Below, piece by piece: positions 1 to 6,694 of a stretch of 11,161 bases of DNA. This stretch comes from CAZODA01 sp964578485 (GTDB lineage Bacteria > Bacteroidota > Bacteroidia > Bacteroidales > Marinilabiliaceae), in assembly GCA_964578485.1 (NCBI GenBank), contig CAZODA010000078.1:1-11161 (forward strand). Direction: 5' to 3'. Both the position numbers and the translations under genes were made by a program. The notes below the pieces were generated by a model. That model had not been told where the DNA came from, searched no databases, and saw only the letters and a program-made list of their open reading frames with translations. Every line of letters begins with the position of its first letter. Positions within the stretch are counted from its first letter, which is position 1.

Positions 1-2
1 AT

Positions 3-128
3 TCATCAAAGGGTATCGACTTTAATATAGGTCTGAGATTACGCTTTGGATTTATTGCAATACATGGAGACTATACTGTTGGAGACTATTCAATGCTGAC
101 AGCAGGATTTGGAGTTAATATCAGATAA
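3..128 (+). CDS. C-terminal end of an outer-membrane beta-barrel protein (partial)
   Basis: The first 128 bases hold an open frame that enters from the left edge and gives 41 residues before a TAA stop. The peptide has alternating hydrophobic and polar residues with glycine and aromatic positions (for example FNIGLRLRFGF, then HGDYTVGDYSMLTAGFGVNIR split by a turn). This is the pattern of the last two or three strands of an outer-membrane beta-barrel, ending in an aromatic/hydrophobic strand as expected for a Bam recognition signal. It recalls the C-terminus of Bacteroidota barrel proteins of the DUF6588 type, but that assignment is from memory and uncertain because most of the protein lies outside the window. 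A strong hairpin follows 6 bases after the stop. Confidence 0.6.
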   Translation, partial: SSKGIDFNIGLRLRFGFIAIHGDYTVGDYSMLTAGFGVNIR

Positions 129-134
129 AAAACA

Positions 135-169
135 ACAGGGGTATGAAACATATGTGTTCATACCCCTGT
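135..169. terminator. Strong hairpin, probable bidirectional terminator
   Basis: A perfect 13-bp inverted repeat (ACAGGGGTATGAA at 135-147, TTCATACCCCTGT at 157-169) surrounds a 9-base loop, part of which (148-155) is itself palindromic. It starts 6 bases after the stop of the barrel gene. On the minus strand the stem is followed by a T-rich run (complement of 126-134), so it also suits termination of the minus-strand glycosyltransferase that ends at 266. On the plus strand the following sequence is A-rich, which is weaker for intrinsic termination. Confidence 0.75.
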
Positions 170-265
170 GAATAAAAAATATTAAACCAAAAGCACTGTA
201 AAATTAAAGAAAAAAAATTAATATCCTAAAGTTTTGAATTGTTTTTGTTTTTTTCTTTTTAAAAA

Positions 266-1363
266 TTAAAAATATAAATCAAGAACCTTCTCTTCATTCT
301 CCCAGTTTAGCTCATTTGCCGCCCTTATAAGAGTGCCCTTCCATGTTTCTCTTAATTGTTTTGATTCACAGGCTTTTTTAATGGCTTCAGCGATTAGTTC
401 AGGATCTAAAGTGTTAATAAGCAAACCTGTATTATAACTTGCAACTATATCTTTAATATCCGGAAAAGCAGTAGCTATAACAGGCAAGCCAAGTGCAGGA
501 TAATCAAAGATTCTATTTGGCAATGAATAATAATAGCTTAATCCCAAATTCTCAAGCAAGCATAATCCTACATGAGTATCAAGAGCATATTCATGAAGTT
601 TTTCAAAAGAAACCTTACCTGTAAATTCAACCCTTTCATTAAGTCCTTCTTTCCTGACTAATTCATGCAATTTCTTCTCAATATCTCCACCTCCAACAAT
701 TTTCATTTTGTAGGAAGGCAAATATTTTAATGACAATATTGAACTTTCAAGTCCACGCCCTACATTTAATGCCCCTTGGTAATAAATTACAGAACTTTTA
801 GAGACCGGACGAATTTCATGAATATCATCGGCCTTATCAGGAATATTTCTTATTAAAACAAAAGATTTGTTATATCGCTCCTTATATATTTTTTGTATTC
901 CCGGCGAAACAGTTATGCCAAAGTCTATACCCGGTAAAAAAAACTTTTCAATTAATTGCCATATAGCTTTAACAAAAGGGCGATTATATAATTCGGGTAT
1001 TTCAGGAAAGTATTCATGGCTGTCGAAAATAACAGGCTTGCCTTTAATCCATCCTGCCAACCTTGCTGCAACAAGAGTGTCAAGATCTACTGAAATAATA
1101 TGACTGCACTTCTTAAATAATAATAAAACAAAAAGCTGAATATTGAAAGTGGCATAAAATAAAAAGCCCTTGTTAAAAAGACATTTTAAACGTAAATGCT
1201 CACCTTTCCTGCCGGGTGGAATATCACCCCCGGGCCACCTTCTTCCTATAAGAAAAACATTGTAAGCCCTTTTTGTCAGCGATGCAGTAAGTTTTGCAAC
1301 ACGTTGATCAATAATCAGATTGTTGCTTACTGTAATAATAATCCTATTATTGGTGTTTGCCAT
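266..1363 (-). CDS. Glycosyltransferase, GT-B fold, GT4-like
   Basis: This 365-residue protein is a probable cytoplasmic or membrane-associated glycosyltransferase that moves a sugar from a nucleotide-sugar donor to a glycan or lipid acceptor. The N-terminal half has a Rossmann-like start (RIIITVSNNLIIDQRV, residues 7-22) and the segment IFDSHEYFPE (112-121) often seen in Bacteroidota GT4-type enzymes. The C-terminal donor-binding half begins near YYQGALNVGRGLESSI (194-209) and has GGGDIEKKL (224-232), VEFTGKVSFEKL (245-256) and the conserved Glu271 followed by PNRIFDYPALGLPVIA (282-297), typical of the nucleotide-sugar site. Length is normal for the fold. The ATG at 1361-1363 gives a complete N-terminus. 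It lies after the gyrB terminator, so it should have its own promoter, but I found no clear TAnnTTTG box in the short gap. Donor and acceptor cannot be predicted. No sugar-synthesis or flippase genes sit beside it. Confidence 0.87.
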   Translation of the reverse strand: MANTNNRIIITVSNNLIIDQRVAKLTASLTKRAYNVFLIGRRWPGGDIPPGRKGEHLRLKCLFNKGFLFYATFNIQLFVLLLFKKCSHIISVDLDTLVAARLAGWIKGKPVIFDSHEYFPEIPELYNRPFVKAIWQLIEKFFLPGIDFGITVSPGIQKIYKERYNKSFVLIRNIPDKADDIHEIRPVSKSSVIYYQGALNVGRGLESSILSLKYLPSYKMKIVGGGDIEKKLHELVRKEGLNERVEFTGKVSFEKLHEYALDTHVGLCLLENLGLSYYYSLPNRIFDYPALGLPVIATAFPDIKDIVASYNTGLLINTLDPELIAEAIKKACESKQLRETWKGTLIRAANELNWENEEKVLDLYF

Positions 1364-1395
1364 ATATTATACAGATCGGTTATGTTAATATAATA

Positions 1396-1429
1396 AAACC
1401 TTCCGGCGAATAACAGAGCCGGAAGGTTT
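1396..1429 (-). terminator. Intrinsic terminator of gyrB
   Basis: A perfect 12-bp inverted repeat (AAACCTTCCGGC at 1396-1407 and GCCGGAAGGTTT at 1418-1429) with a 10-base loop lies 23 bases downstream of the gyrB stop. Read on the minus strand, the stem ends in TTT and runs into an AT-rich TATTATATT tract. This supports separate transcription of gyrB and the downstream glycosyltransferase gene. Confidence 0.8.
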
Positions 1430-1452
1430 ATAACTCTTACACCAAATTTTTC

Positions 1453-3423
1453 TTATACATCAATATTTGCGTATGTAGCATTTCGTTCAATAAATTCACG
1501 ACGAGGAGGAACATCATCTCCCATTAACATACTAAAGACACGATCCGCCTCAGTTGCACTTTCAATGGTGACCTGACGAAGAGTACGAGTTTCAGGATCC
1601 ATTGTGGTTGACCAAAGCTGCTCGGAATTCATCTCACCCAAACCTTTGTAACGCTGAATATGAATTAAATCTTCACGACCACCGGCGTGTTTGGTGATAA
1701 ATTCTTGCCTTTGTTTTTCATCCCAGCAATATTCTTCAATTTTACCTCGCTTCATTAAATAGAGTGGGGGAGTGGCAATATAAAGATGACCGTTCTTAAT
1801 TAATTCTTTCATATATCTGAAAAAGAAGGTCATCACAAGTGTTGTAATATGACTGCCATCCACATCAGCATCTGTCATAATTATTATCTTATGATATCTT
1901 AAACCCTCTAAGTTTAAAGCCTTACTGTCTTCTTCAGTTCCTATTGTCACACCCAAAGCTGTGAAAATGTTTTTAATTTCATCATTCTCAAATACTTTAT
2001 GTTGAAGGGCCTTTTCTACATTGAGAATTTTTCCCTTGAGAGGAAGTATGGCCTGAAATTGCCTGTTACGACCTTGTTTGGCAGTTCCACCGGCAGAGTC
2101 ACCCTCAACTAAAAATACTTCACAATTGGCAGGGTCTTTGTCTGAACAATCAGCTAATTTTCCGGGAAGACCACCACCGGAAAGAACACTCTTCCTTTGA
2201 ACAAGCTCACGCGCTTTACGAGCAGCATGACGCGCAGTTGCAGCTAATATTACTTTATTTACTATGGTCTTTGCATCCTTGGGATTTTCTTCCAAGAAAT
2301 TTTGTAACATTACACTAACAGCCTGATCTACAGCTAAACTAACATCGCTGTTACCAAGCTTGGTCTTGGTCTGACCTTCAAATTGAGGCTCAGCAACTTT
2401 GACAGAAATAACAGAGGTGAGACCTTCACGAAAATCATCACCGTTAACATCAATCTTAAGCTTGGCAAGCATGCCTGATTTTTCAGCCCAAGATTTTAAA
2501 GTCCGAGTAAGACCACGACGAAATCCGGTTAAATGAGTCCCTCCTTCAATAGTGTTAATATTATTTACATAAGAATAAACATTTTCGTTGAAAGATGTAT
2601 TATACACTATGGCAATTTCAACAGGAACCTCATTCCTTATAGTGTTTGTGTAAATTATATTGTCAATTAATTGTTCACGGTTTGAATCAATAAATTTAAC
2701 AAACTCAGGAAGACCCTCATCAGAATAAAAGCGTTCAGAATAAATTTCTCCATTTTCATCCTGAACCCGCTTATCAGTTAAGTAAATCTCAATACCTTTA
2801 TTCAAATATGACAACTCGCGCATCCTCTCGGCAAGAGTTGAAAACTTATATTCGGTAACTATGAAAATTGAATCATCAGGCTTAAAAGTAATAGAGGTAC
2901 CTGTTTTATCAGTAGTGCCGGTTTCTTCAACTTTTGTGATAGGAACTCCCTTTTCATATTCTTGACGATAAATTTTACCATCACGATGTATTTCAGCGAT
3001 TAGGCGAAAGGACAAAGCATTTACACAAGATACTCCTACACCATGTAAACCCCCGGATACCTTATAACTCGCTTTGTCAAATTTCCCCCCGGCGTGTAAT
3101 ACTGTCATTACAACTTCAAGAGCAGACTTACCCTCTTTTTCATGTGTGTCAACAGGAATTCCACGACCATTATCCACAACAGTTATTGAATTATCTTCAT
3201 TAATTGTAACATGAATATAGTTACAATAACCGGCCATAGCTTCATCAATGGAGTTATCCACAACTTCATAAACCAAATGGTGCAATCCTCTGGTGCTTAC
3301 ATCACCAATATACATTGCAGGCCGCTTACGAACAGCCGTTAAACCTTCCAAAATCTGTATGTTATTCGCTGAATAATCATCATTGGAAAGGTCCTCAGGA
3401 ATAAAATCTAAATTATCAGTCAT
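1453..3423 (-). CDS. gyrB: DNA gyrase subunit B
   Basis: ATPase subunit of DNA gyrase, which with GyrA introduces negative supercoils using ATP. The 656-residue protein is full length for the short Bacteroidota GyrB. The GHKL ATPase domain carries EVVDNSIDEA (53-62), DNGRGIP (84-90) and the ATP-lid GGLHGVG (124-130). The transducer domain has the QTKTKLGN loop (351-358) with the ATP-sensing lysine. The TOPRIM domain has EGDSAGG (440-446), PLKGK (461-465) and the metal-binding DADVDG (518-523). The C-terminal tail includes QRYKGLGEMN (590-599) and ends ERNATYANIDV. The QTKTKLGN and PLKGK forms, the N-terminal SANNIQILEGL and the YANID end favour GyrB over ParE. The ATG at 3421-3423 gives the usual short acidic leader. 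It appears monocistronic, with a candidate promoter about 120 bases upstream and a terminator downstream. gyrA is not in the window. Confidence 0.97.
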   Translation of the reverse strand: MTDNLDFIPEDLSNDDYSANNIQILEGLTAVRKRPAMYIGDVSTRGLHHLVYEVVDNSIDEAMAGYCNYIHVTINEDNSITVVDNGRGIPVDTHEKEGKSALEVVMTVLHAGGKFDKASYKVSGGLHGVGVSCVNALSFRLIAEIHRDGKIYRQEYEKGVPITKVEETGTTDKTGTSITFKPDDSIFIVTEYKFSTLAERMRELSYLNKGIEIYLTDKRVQDENGEIYSERFYSDEGLPEFVKFIDSNREQLIDNIIYTNTIRNEVPVEIAIVYNTSFNENVYSYVNNINTIEGGTHLTGFRRGLTRTLKSWAEKSGMLAKLKIDVNGDDFREGLTSVISVKVAEPQFEGQTKTKLGNSDVSLAVDQAVSVMLQNFLEENPKDAKTIVNKVILAATARHAARKARELVQRKSVLSGGGLPGKLADCSDKDPANCEVFLVEGDSAGGTAKQGRNRQFQAILPLKGKILNVEKALQHKVFENDEIKNIFTALGVTIGTEEDSKALNLEGLRYHKIIIMTDADVDGSHITTLVMTFFFRYMKELIKNGHLYIATPPLYLMKRGKIEEYCWDEKQRQEFITKHAGGREDLIHIQRYKGLGEMNSEQLWSTTMDPETRTLRQVTIESATEADRVFSMLMGDDVPPRREFIERNATYANIDV

Positions 3424-3542
3424 TTTAAAAAATTAATTATAAATCCTTCTGAAGAATATCAGCTTGCAAATAGATTTATTTTGAAAAAAACATTATTAAA
3501 AAATCTAGGTAATATACATGCTTATGCTGTTTGAAGGATATA

Positions 3543-3550
3543 CAAATATA
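3543..3550 (-). promoter_or_regulatory. Candidate -7 box of the gyrB promoter
   Basis: On the minus strand this reads TATATTTG, an exact match to the Bacteroidota -7 consensus TAnnTTTG, with the gyrB start about 120 bases downstream. No good -33 TTG was found at the expected distance, so the assignment rests on the -7 box alone. The implied leader is roughly 110 nt. Confidence 0.4.
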
Positions 3551-3864
3551 GTAAAAATATAGCTATAATGAGTTGAACTTTTCTTCTTTTTTATTAACAG
3601 CCATGTTAGTATATTGAGTTGATTATTTGTTTGTTAAATCAATAAGGCCTTATGTTTTTAAATGGATGCGCTTCAAGGTCAAGATTATCTGCTGTAAGGC
3701 CATACTGCACCGGCTTTAATGTAAGTTTTTATATAAATGCAATACTATTGAATACTACACTATAGCTTTATTCTGAAGAAATACTTCTCTTATTATGTTT
3801 TATGCAATTCAGAGGAATTTTATTGCTGAGTTTTTAACGATTTTTTTTCCTAATCTTTTATTTC

Positions 3865-3872
3865 TATTTTTG
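3865..3872 (+). promoter_or_regulatory. Candidate -7 box for the upxY-like gene
   Basis: TATTTTTG matches TAnnTTTG and lies about 60 bases before the ATG at 3935. The region at the -33 position is a T run without a clear TTG. In T-rich DNA such a match can arise by chance, so confidence is limited. Confidence 0.3.
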
Positions 3873-3934
3873 CCTCAGAAATATAAAATCTTTAACAGGT
3901 TTTTTAAATTAAAAATTAAATTTCTCCATTATTA

Positions 3935-4450
3935 ATGGATACTTCTACTCTTACTGAAAAGGATTATCAATGGTATGCTTTGTACACAAAGTCCAGAGCC
4001 GAGAAAAAAGTATTAAAACAGTTGACCGATATGGGATTTGAGGCTTATTTGCCTCTGAGAAAAGAGCTTCGTCAATGGAGTGATAGAAAAAAATGGATAG
4101 AAACTCCAATTATTAGTTCCTATGTTTTCGTTAAAATCAAATCACAAGATTACAGAAGAGTTTTTGAAGTGAAAGGTGTTGTTGCTTATGTATCTCATAA
4201 AGGCAAGGCCGTTCCTATTCCTAGCGATGAAATTGAGGCTATGCGAAGAACTGTTGATAATAAAATGAATTTTAGTGTGGAAACAGGAAGTATGAAAAAA
4301 GGACAAATTGTAACTGTAACTTCCGGACCATTAAAGGGAATTAGCGGTGAAGTACTTGAAGTGAGAGGTGAAAAGAAACTTCATTTAAAAATAAGCCATA
4401 TAGGTTATAGCTTGATTGTGAATCTTGATAATGAGACTTCTTTTAATTAG
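3935..4450 (+). CDS. UpxY-family / NusG-like transcription antiterminator
   Basis: A 171-residue specialised NusG paralogue. Family members bind elongating RNA polymerase through the NGN domain and let it read through long polysaccharide operons; in Bacteroides the UpxY proteins do this for capsule loci. The NGN domain spans about residues 11-108, starting QWYALYTKSRAEKKVLKQL split over 12-30, then YLPLRKELRQWSDRKKW (38-54) and SSYVFVKI (61-68). A KOW domain follows at about 121-148 (KGQIVTVTSGPLKGISGEV). The QWSDRKKW segment and length fit UpxY/RfaH-like paralogues better than housekeeping NusG, which is normally next to secE and rplK. The ATG at 3935 is right at the start of the NGN domain. 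Oddly, no gene follows on the same strand: the next gene is convergent and overlaps its last 8 bases. Its target operon is therefore not adjacent on the right. Confidence 0.85.
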   Translation: MDTSTLTEKDYQWYALYTKSRAEKKVLKQLTDMGFEAYLPLRKELRQWSDRKKWIETPIISSYVFVKIKSQDYRRVFEVKGVVAYVSHKGKAVPIPSDEIEAMRRTVDNKMNFSVETGSMKKGQIVTVTSGPLKGISGEVLEVRGEKKLHLKISHIGYSLIVNLDNETSFN

Positions 4451-5573
4451 TATCTTTCCTTTGTTTGAATTTTTCTGTGAATTGTTTGACAGAGTTTTTA
4501 ATTAAATGTCGCAATCTTTTAAATAAAGATATTTTATTGCCTTCCGTATCATATAAGATCAACTCCTTCAATAAAGGAAGCTTACTTGACCATTTCCTGC
4601 CAAAAATCATCCTCTCCAAAGCAAGAGAATATCCGCTAAAGTTTTTATTATCGCTTACTCTGAAAAAGCTGATCATACGTTTAATATCTTTGTCATATTT
4701 CTTCTTTCCGGGTATAGTGAGTTGATTTTCAGGATTTAATACTTTTAGCATAGACCAAATAATTGATAAAGGCTTTGAAAGATTTAAACTTTTAATTTGT
4801 TGATCTAAGGCCTCCTGACCTATTTCATTTTTATAATGAATCAAAACCTTTTCAATATCTATAAACCATCCTAATCGTATGCCTCCGGTGCGATAGGTAT
4901 AATAACAATGAAGGGATAGATAAAGAAGTTGATGAATAGGATCAAGTACCAATATATTACTTTGAGCTAAAGGACTGACATTATCCCAAATCAAAGGTAT
5001 AGGAATATTATAACGATGACCCGTACTAAAAAGAGAATGATGAATTTCAATACTTACACCACGATAAATAATTGGTGGTAAATGTTGACTCCAGAAGTCT
5101 TTATCTCTTGAAGTTAATTTACTGCTGCCTCCAAGTAATTTCCACGCCTCTACTGCTTGGTCGGAAGGAAGCAGAATGTCAATATCACTCATAGGGCGTA
5201 AAGCAGAGTCATTATAAATATGCTTGGCTAAAAAACTCCCTTTTAATAATATGCTATCAATACCAACTTCATTCTTCAGCCTGCCGGATATTTCATCTGC
5301 TATTAATAAAAGATTTGTATTCCTTGCTAATCCTGATAAATAACCATTATATAAAACTTCTTGATATTTTTCTGAGAAAAAACGAGAGGTCTTACTTTTA
5401 TATAATAACTGCCCAAGGCCATTTCGAAAAGCATAATTGATAATATATTCTTCTTTGGCCTGAGATGAAAAGTCAAACTTTTTTTCCTGTCCTCTAAATA
5501 AGACCTTAATAAGCCATAACTCTTCAGAAGAAAATAAATTTTCAAATTTTTCTTTATCGCTTTTCGAAGTCAT
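4443..5573 (-). CDS. Nucleotidyltransferase-fold family protein (NTP_transf_5-like)
   Basis: A 376-residue protein of the 'uncharacterised nucleotidyltransferase' type (Pfam NTP_transf_5, assigned from motifs). The core is SILLKGSFLAKHIY (107-120) followed by LRPMSDIDILLP (125-136), which matches the family pattern of a Lys-Gly, then an Arg-Pro, then an Asp-x-Asp pair (D130, D132) that would bind metal in a nucleotidyltransferase active site. Further on are EIHHSLF and a Tyr/His-rich helical stretch usual for the C-terminal part. No signal peptide or membrane segment is evident, so it is probably cytoplasmic. The family is often found in polysaccharide and modified-peptide clusters, but its reaction is not established, and the substrate cannot be inferred here. 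The ATG at 5571-5573 is the chosen start. It lies 78 bases downstream of the DUF2807 lipoprotein gene with no obvious terminator between, so cotranscription is possible. Confidence 0.75.
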   Translation of the reverse strand: MTSKSDKEKFENLFSSEELWLIKVLFRGQEKKFDFSSQAKEEYIINYAFRNGLGQLLYKSKTSRFFSEKYQEVLYNGYLSGLARNTNLLLIADEISGRLKNEVGIDSILLKGSFLAKHIYNDSALRPMSDIDILLPSDQAVEAWKLLGGSSKLTSRDKDFWSQHLPPIIYRGVSIEIHHSLFSTGHRYNIPIPLIWDNVSPLAQSNILVLDPIHQLLYLSLHCYYTYRTGGIRLGWFIDIEKVLIHYKNEIGQEALDQQIKSLNLSKPLSIIWSMLKVLNPENQLTIPGKKKYDKDIKRMISFFRVSDNKNFSGYSLALERMIFGRKWSSKLPLLKELILYDTEGNKISLFKRLRHLIKNSVKQFTEKFKQRKDTN

Positions 5574-5651
5574 TTATTGATGTTAGTTTTTTAATTTTCT
5601 TGTTATCTTATAAGTTAATATATAAATATACATCCTTGTTTACCCTGAAAA

Positions 5652-6449
5652 TTAATCGTTAAATCTAAATAGGTTATTCTGATCGGAATTATTGTTGATA
5701 ACAGGATCGCCCTTAAAGTAAATACGACCTACACCCTTAGCTGTAACATTTATAGTATCAGTGATATGACAGTATATTACACCTGATCCAAATAGAAAAA
5801 GATCTGCATTTTTAACCGAAAGATTTAAAGCATCAATAATTCCGGAACCTTCCTGAATAAGATTAATTGTTTCGGACTCGCCAAAAACAAAACAATTACC
5901 CGAGCCAATCTGACGTAGAGAAACAGATGAAAATGTACCGTGAATCTCTGATGTGGCACCACCTTCAGAAGTGATAACTAATTCTTCAATATTTAAATCC
6001 TTAGCAACAATGATAGAACCATTGATATTATTAACTGTTAACTTGCTTATATCAAGTGTGTCTAATTTTATAGTTCCTTTTCCAATATTATTTAATGTAA
6101 AAACAGAGGGCGTGGTAACTTGAATCTTGATAGGCTTACGTGAAATTAAATTGAAGTTGTCCTTACGCCTTATTATTAGTTTGGAACGCTCAACTTCAGT
6201 TAAAACATAAGGTAAAAGATTGGATTCCCCTTCAATAGTTATTTCTCTTGATTCACCCTTCACGATTTCAAGAATGAAATTATCAGTTAATTCTATACTA
6301 TGGAAATATGATGTGGAACGAATATGACTTTCAATTTTCCCGTCACCTATAAGATCAAGATTCAGAATACCTTCACATGAAATGATAAATAAGGCCATAA
6401 ACAAGATGGCGAGATATAGGCAGAATAAATTGAAACTTCTGATTTTCAT
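5652..6449 (-). CDS. Putative lipoprotein with DUF2807 (GIN) domain
   Basis: A 265-residue predicted lipoprotein. The N-terminus has a basic start (MKIR), a hydrophobic stretch and a lipobox-like IISC with Cys25 as the acylation site, followed by EGILNLD. There is no clear acidic surface-export signal after the cysteine, so periplasmic-facing anchoring is as likely as surface exposure. Residues about 47-98 (YFHSIELTDNFILEIVKG, then ITIEGESNLLPYVLTEVE and LIIRRKDN) match the opening of the DUF2807 family, and the rest consists of short repeated beta-strand turns rich in Gly-Ser-Gly (IGSGN, EGSGI, FGSGV, KGVGR), which fits a right-handed beta-solenoid. The family is common in Bacteroidota and often called a putative adhesin, but no function is proven. 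A good promoter lies upstream, and the gene is separated from rpoD by that gene's terminator. Confidence 0.82.
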   Translation of the reverse strand: MKIRSFNLFCLYLAILFMALFIISCEGILNLDLIGDGKIESHIRSTSYFHSIELTDNFILEIVKGESREITIEGESNLLPYVLTEVERSKLIIRRKDNFNLISRKPIKIQVTTPSVFTLNNIGKGTIKLDTLDISKLTVNNINGSIIVAKDLNIEELVITSEGGATSEIHGTFSSVSLRQIGSGNCFVFGESETINLIQEGSGIIDALNLSVKNADLFLFGSGVIYCHITDTINVTAKGVGRIYFKGDPVINNNSDQNNLFRFND

Positions 6450-6475
6450 TGCTGATGGCTTTCAAAAATCTAATT

Positions 6476-6501
6476 GAGCTTAGTTAATAAAAAATAAGCT
6501 C
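6476..6501. repeat. Short inverted repeat in the leader of the DUF2807 gene
   Basis: GAGCTTA (6476-6482) and TAAGCTC (6495-6501) form a 7-bp stem with a 12-base loop, lying just downstream of the predicted transcription start of the lipoprotein gene. The 9-mer AATTGAGCT at 6472-6480 occurs again at 6517-6525, inside the promoter spacer. This could be an operator or an RNA hairpin; function is inferred only from position. Confidence 0.35.
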
Positions 6502-6505
6502 ATAA

Positions 6506-6538
6506 CAAAGGTACACAATTGAGCTAATGAATGACAAA
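6506..6538 (-). promoter_or_regulatory. Promoter of the DUF2807 lipoprotein gene
   Basis: On the minus strand there is TTTG (6535-6538), a 21-base spacer and TACCTTTG (6506-6513), close to the Bacteroidota -33/-7 arrangement of TTTG and TAnnTTTG. Transcription would start near 6499, giving a leader of about 50 nt. Confidence 0.55.
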
Positions 6539-6631
6539 TGCTAAATGTAAAATCTGTTATTGATTTTTATTAATAGTAATTTGAAGATATATTAAATCCA
6601 AAAGGCATTAAAAATAAAGAGTGATAAAAAT

Positions 6632-6671
6632 AAAAAAGAGGAGCCGCAATAAAAAGCAACTCCTCTTTTTT
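6632..6671 (-). terminator. Intrinsic terminator of rpoD
   Basis: A perfect 12-bp inverted repeat, AAAAAAGAGGAG (6632-6643) and CTCCTCTTTTTT (6660-6671), with a 16-base loop begins 23 bases after the rpoD stop. On the minus strand the G+C part of the stem runs straight into a T tract, the classic Rho-independent form. The symmetric A/T ends mean it could also work in the plus direction. Confidence 0.88.
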
Positions 6672-6694
6672 TAATATTTTATAAATATTTCTTC

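Larger units (their letters stand above)
3424..3934. other. 511-bp intergenic region between divergent gyrB and upxY-like genes
   Basis: AT-rich spacer with candidate promoters at both ends. The centre (about 3639-3728) is less AT-rich and contains a 12-bp perfect palindrome, ATAAGGCCTTAT, at 3642-3653. A second copy of TAAGGCC occurs at 3694-3700. On the minus strand 3639-3728 is open for 29 codons before a TGA stop (reading ...LTADNLDLEAHPFKNIRPY), has no ATG and looks coding-like, but matches nothing I recognise. No tRNA or other RNA gene was seen. Confidence 0.5.

Noticed and set aside
867..1103. Plus-strand open frame of 78 codons inside the glycosyltransferase gene
   Set aside because: It lies wholly antisense to a gene with clear family motifs, and its translation has no recognisable domain.
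5327..5545. Second minus-strand frame of 72 codons within the nucleotidyltransferase-like gene
   Set aside because: It overlaps the N-terminal part of the larger gene in another frame, with Lys/Tyr/Leu-rich composition typical of AT-rich out-of-frame reading.
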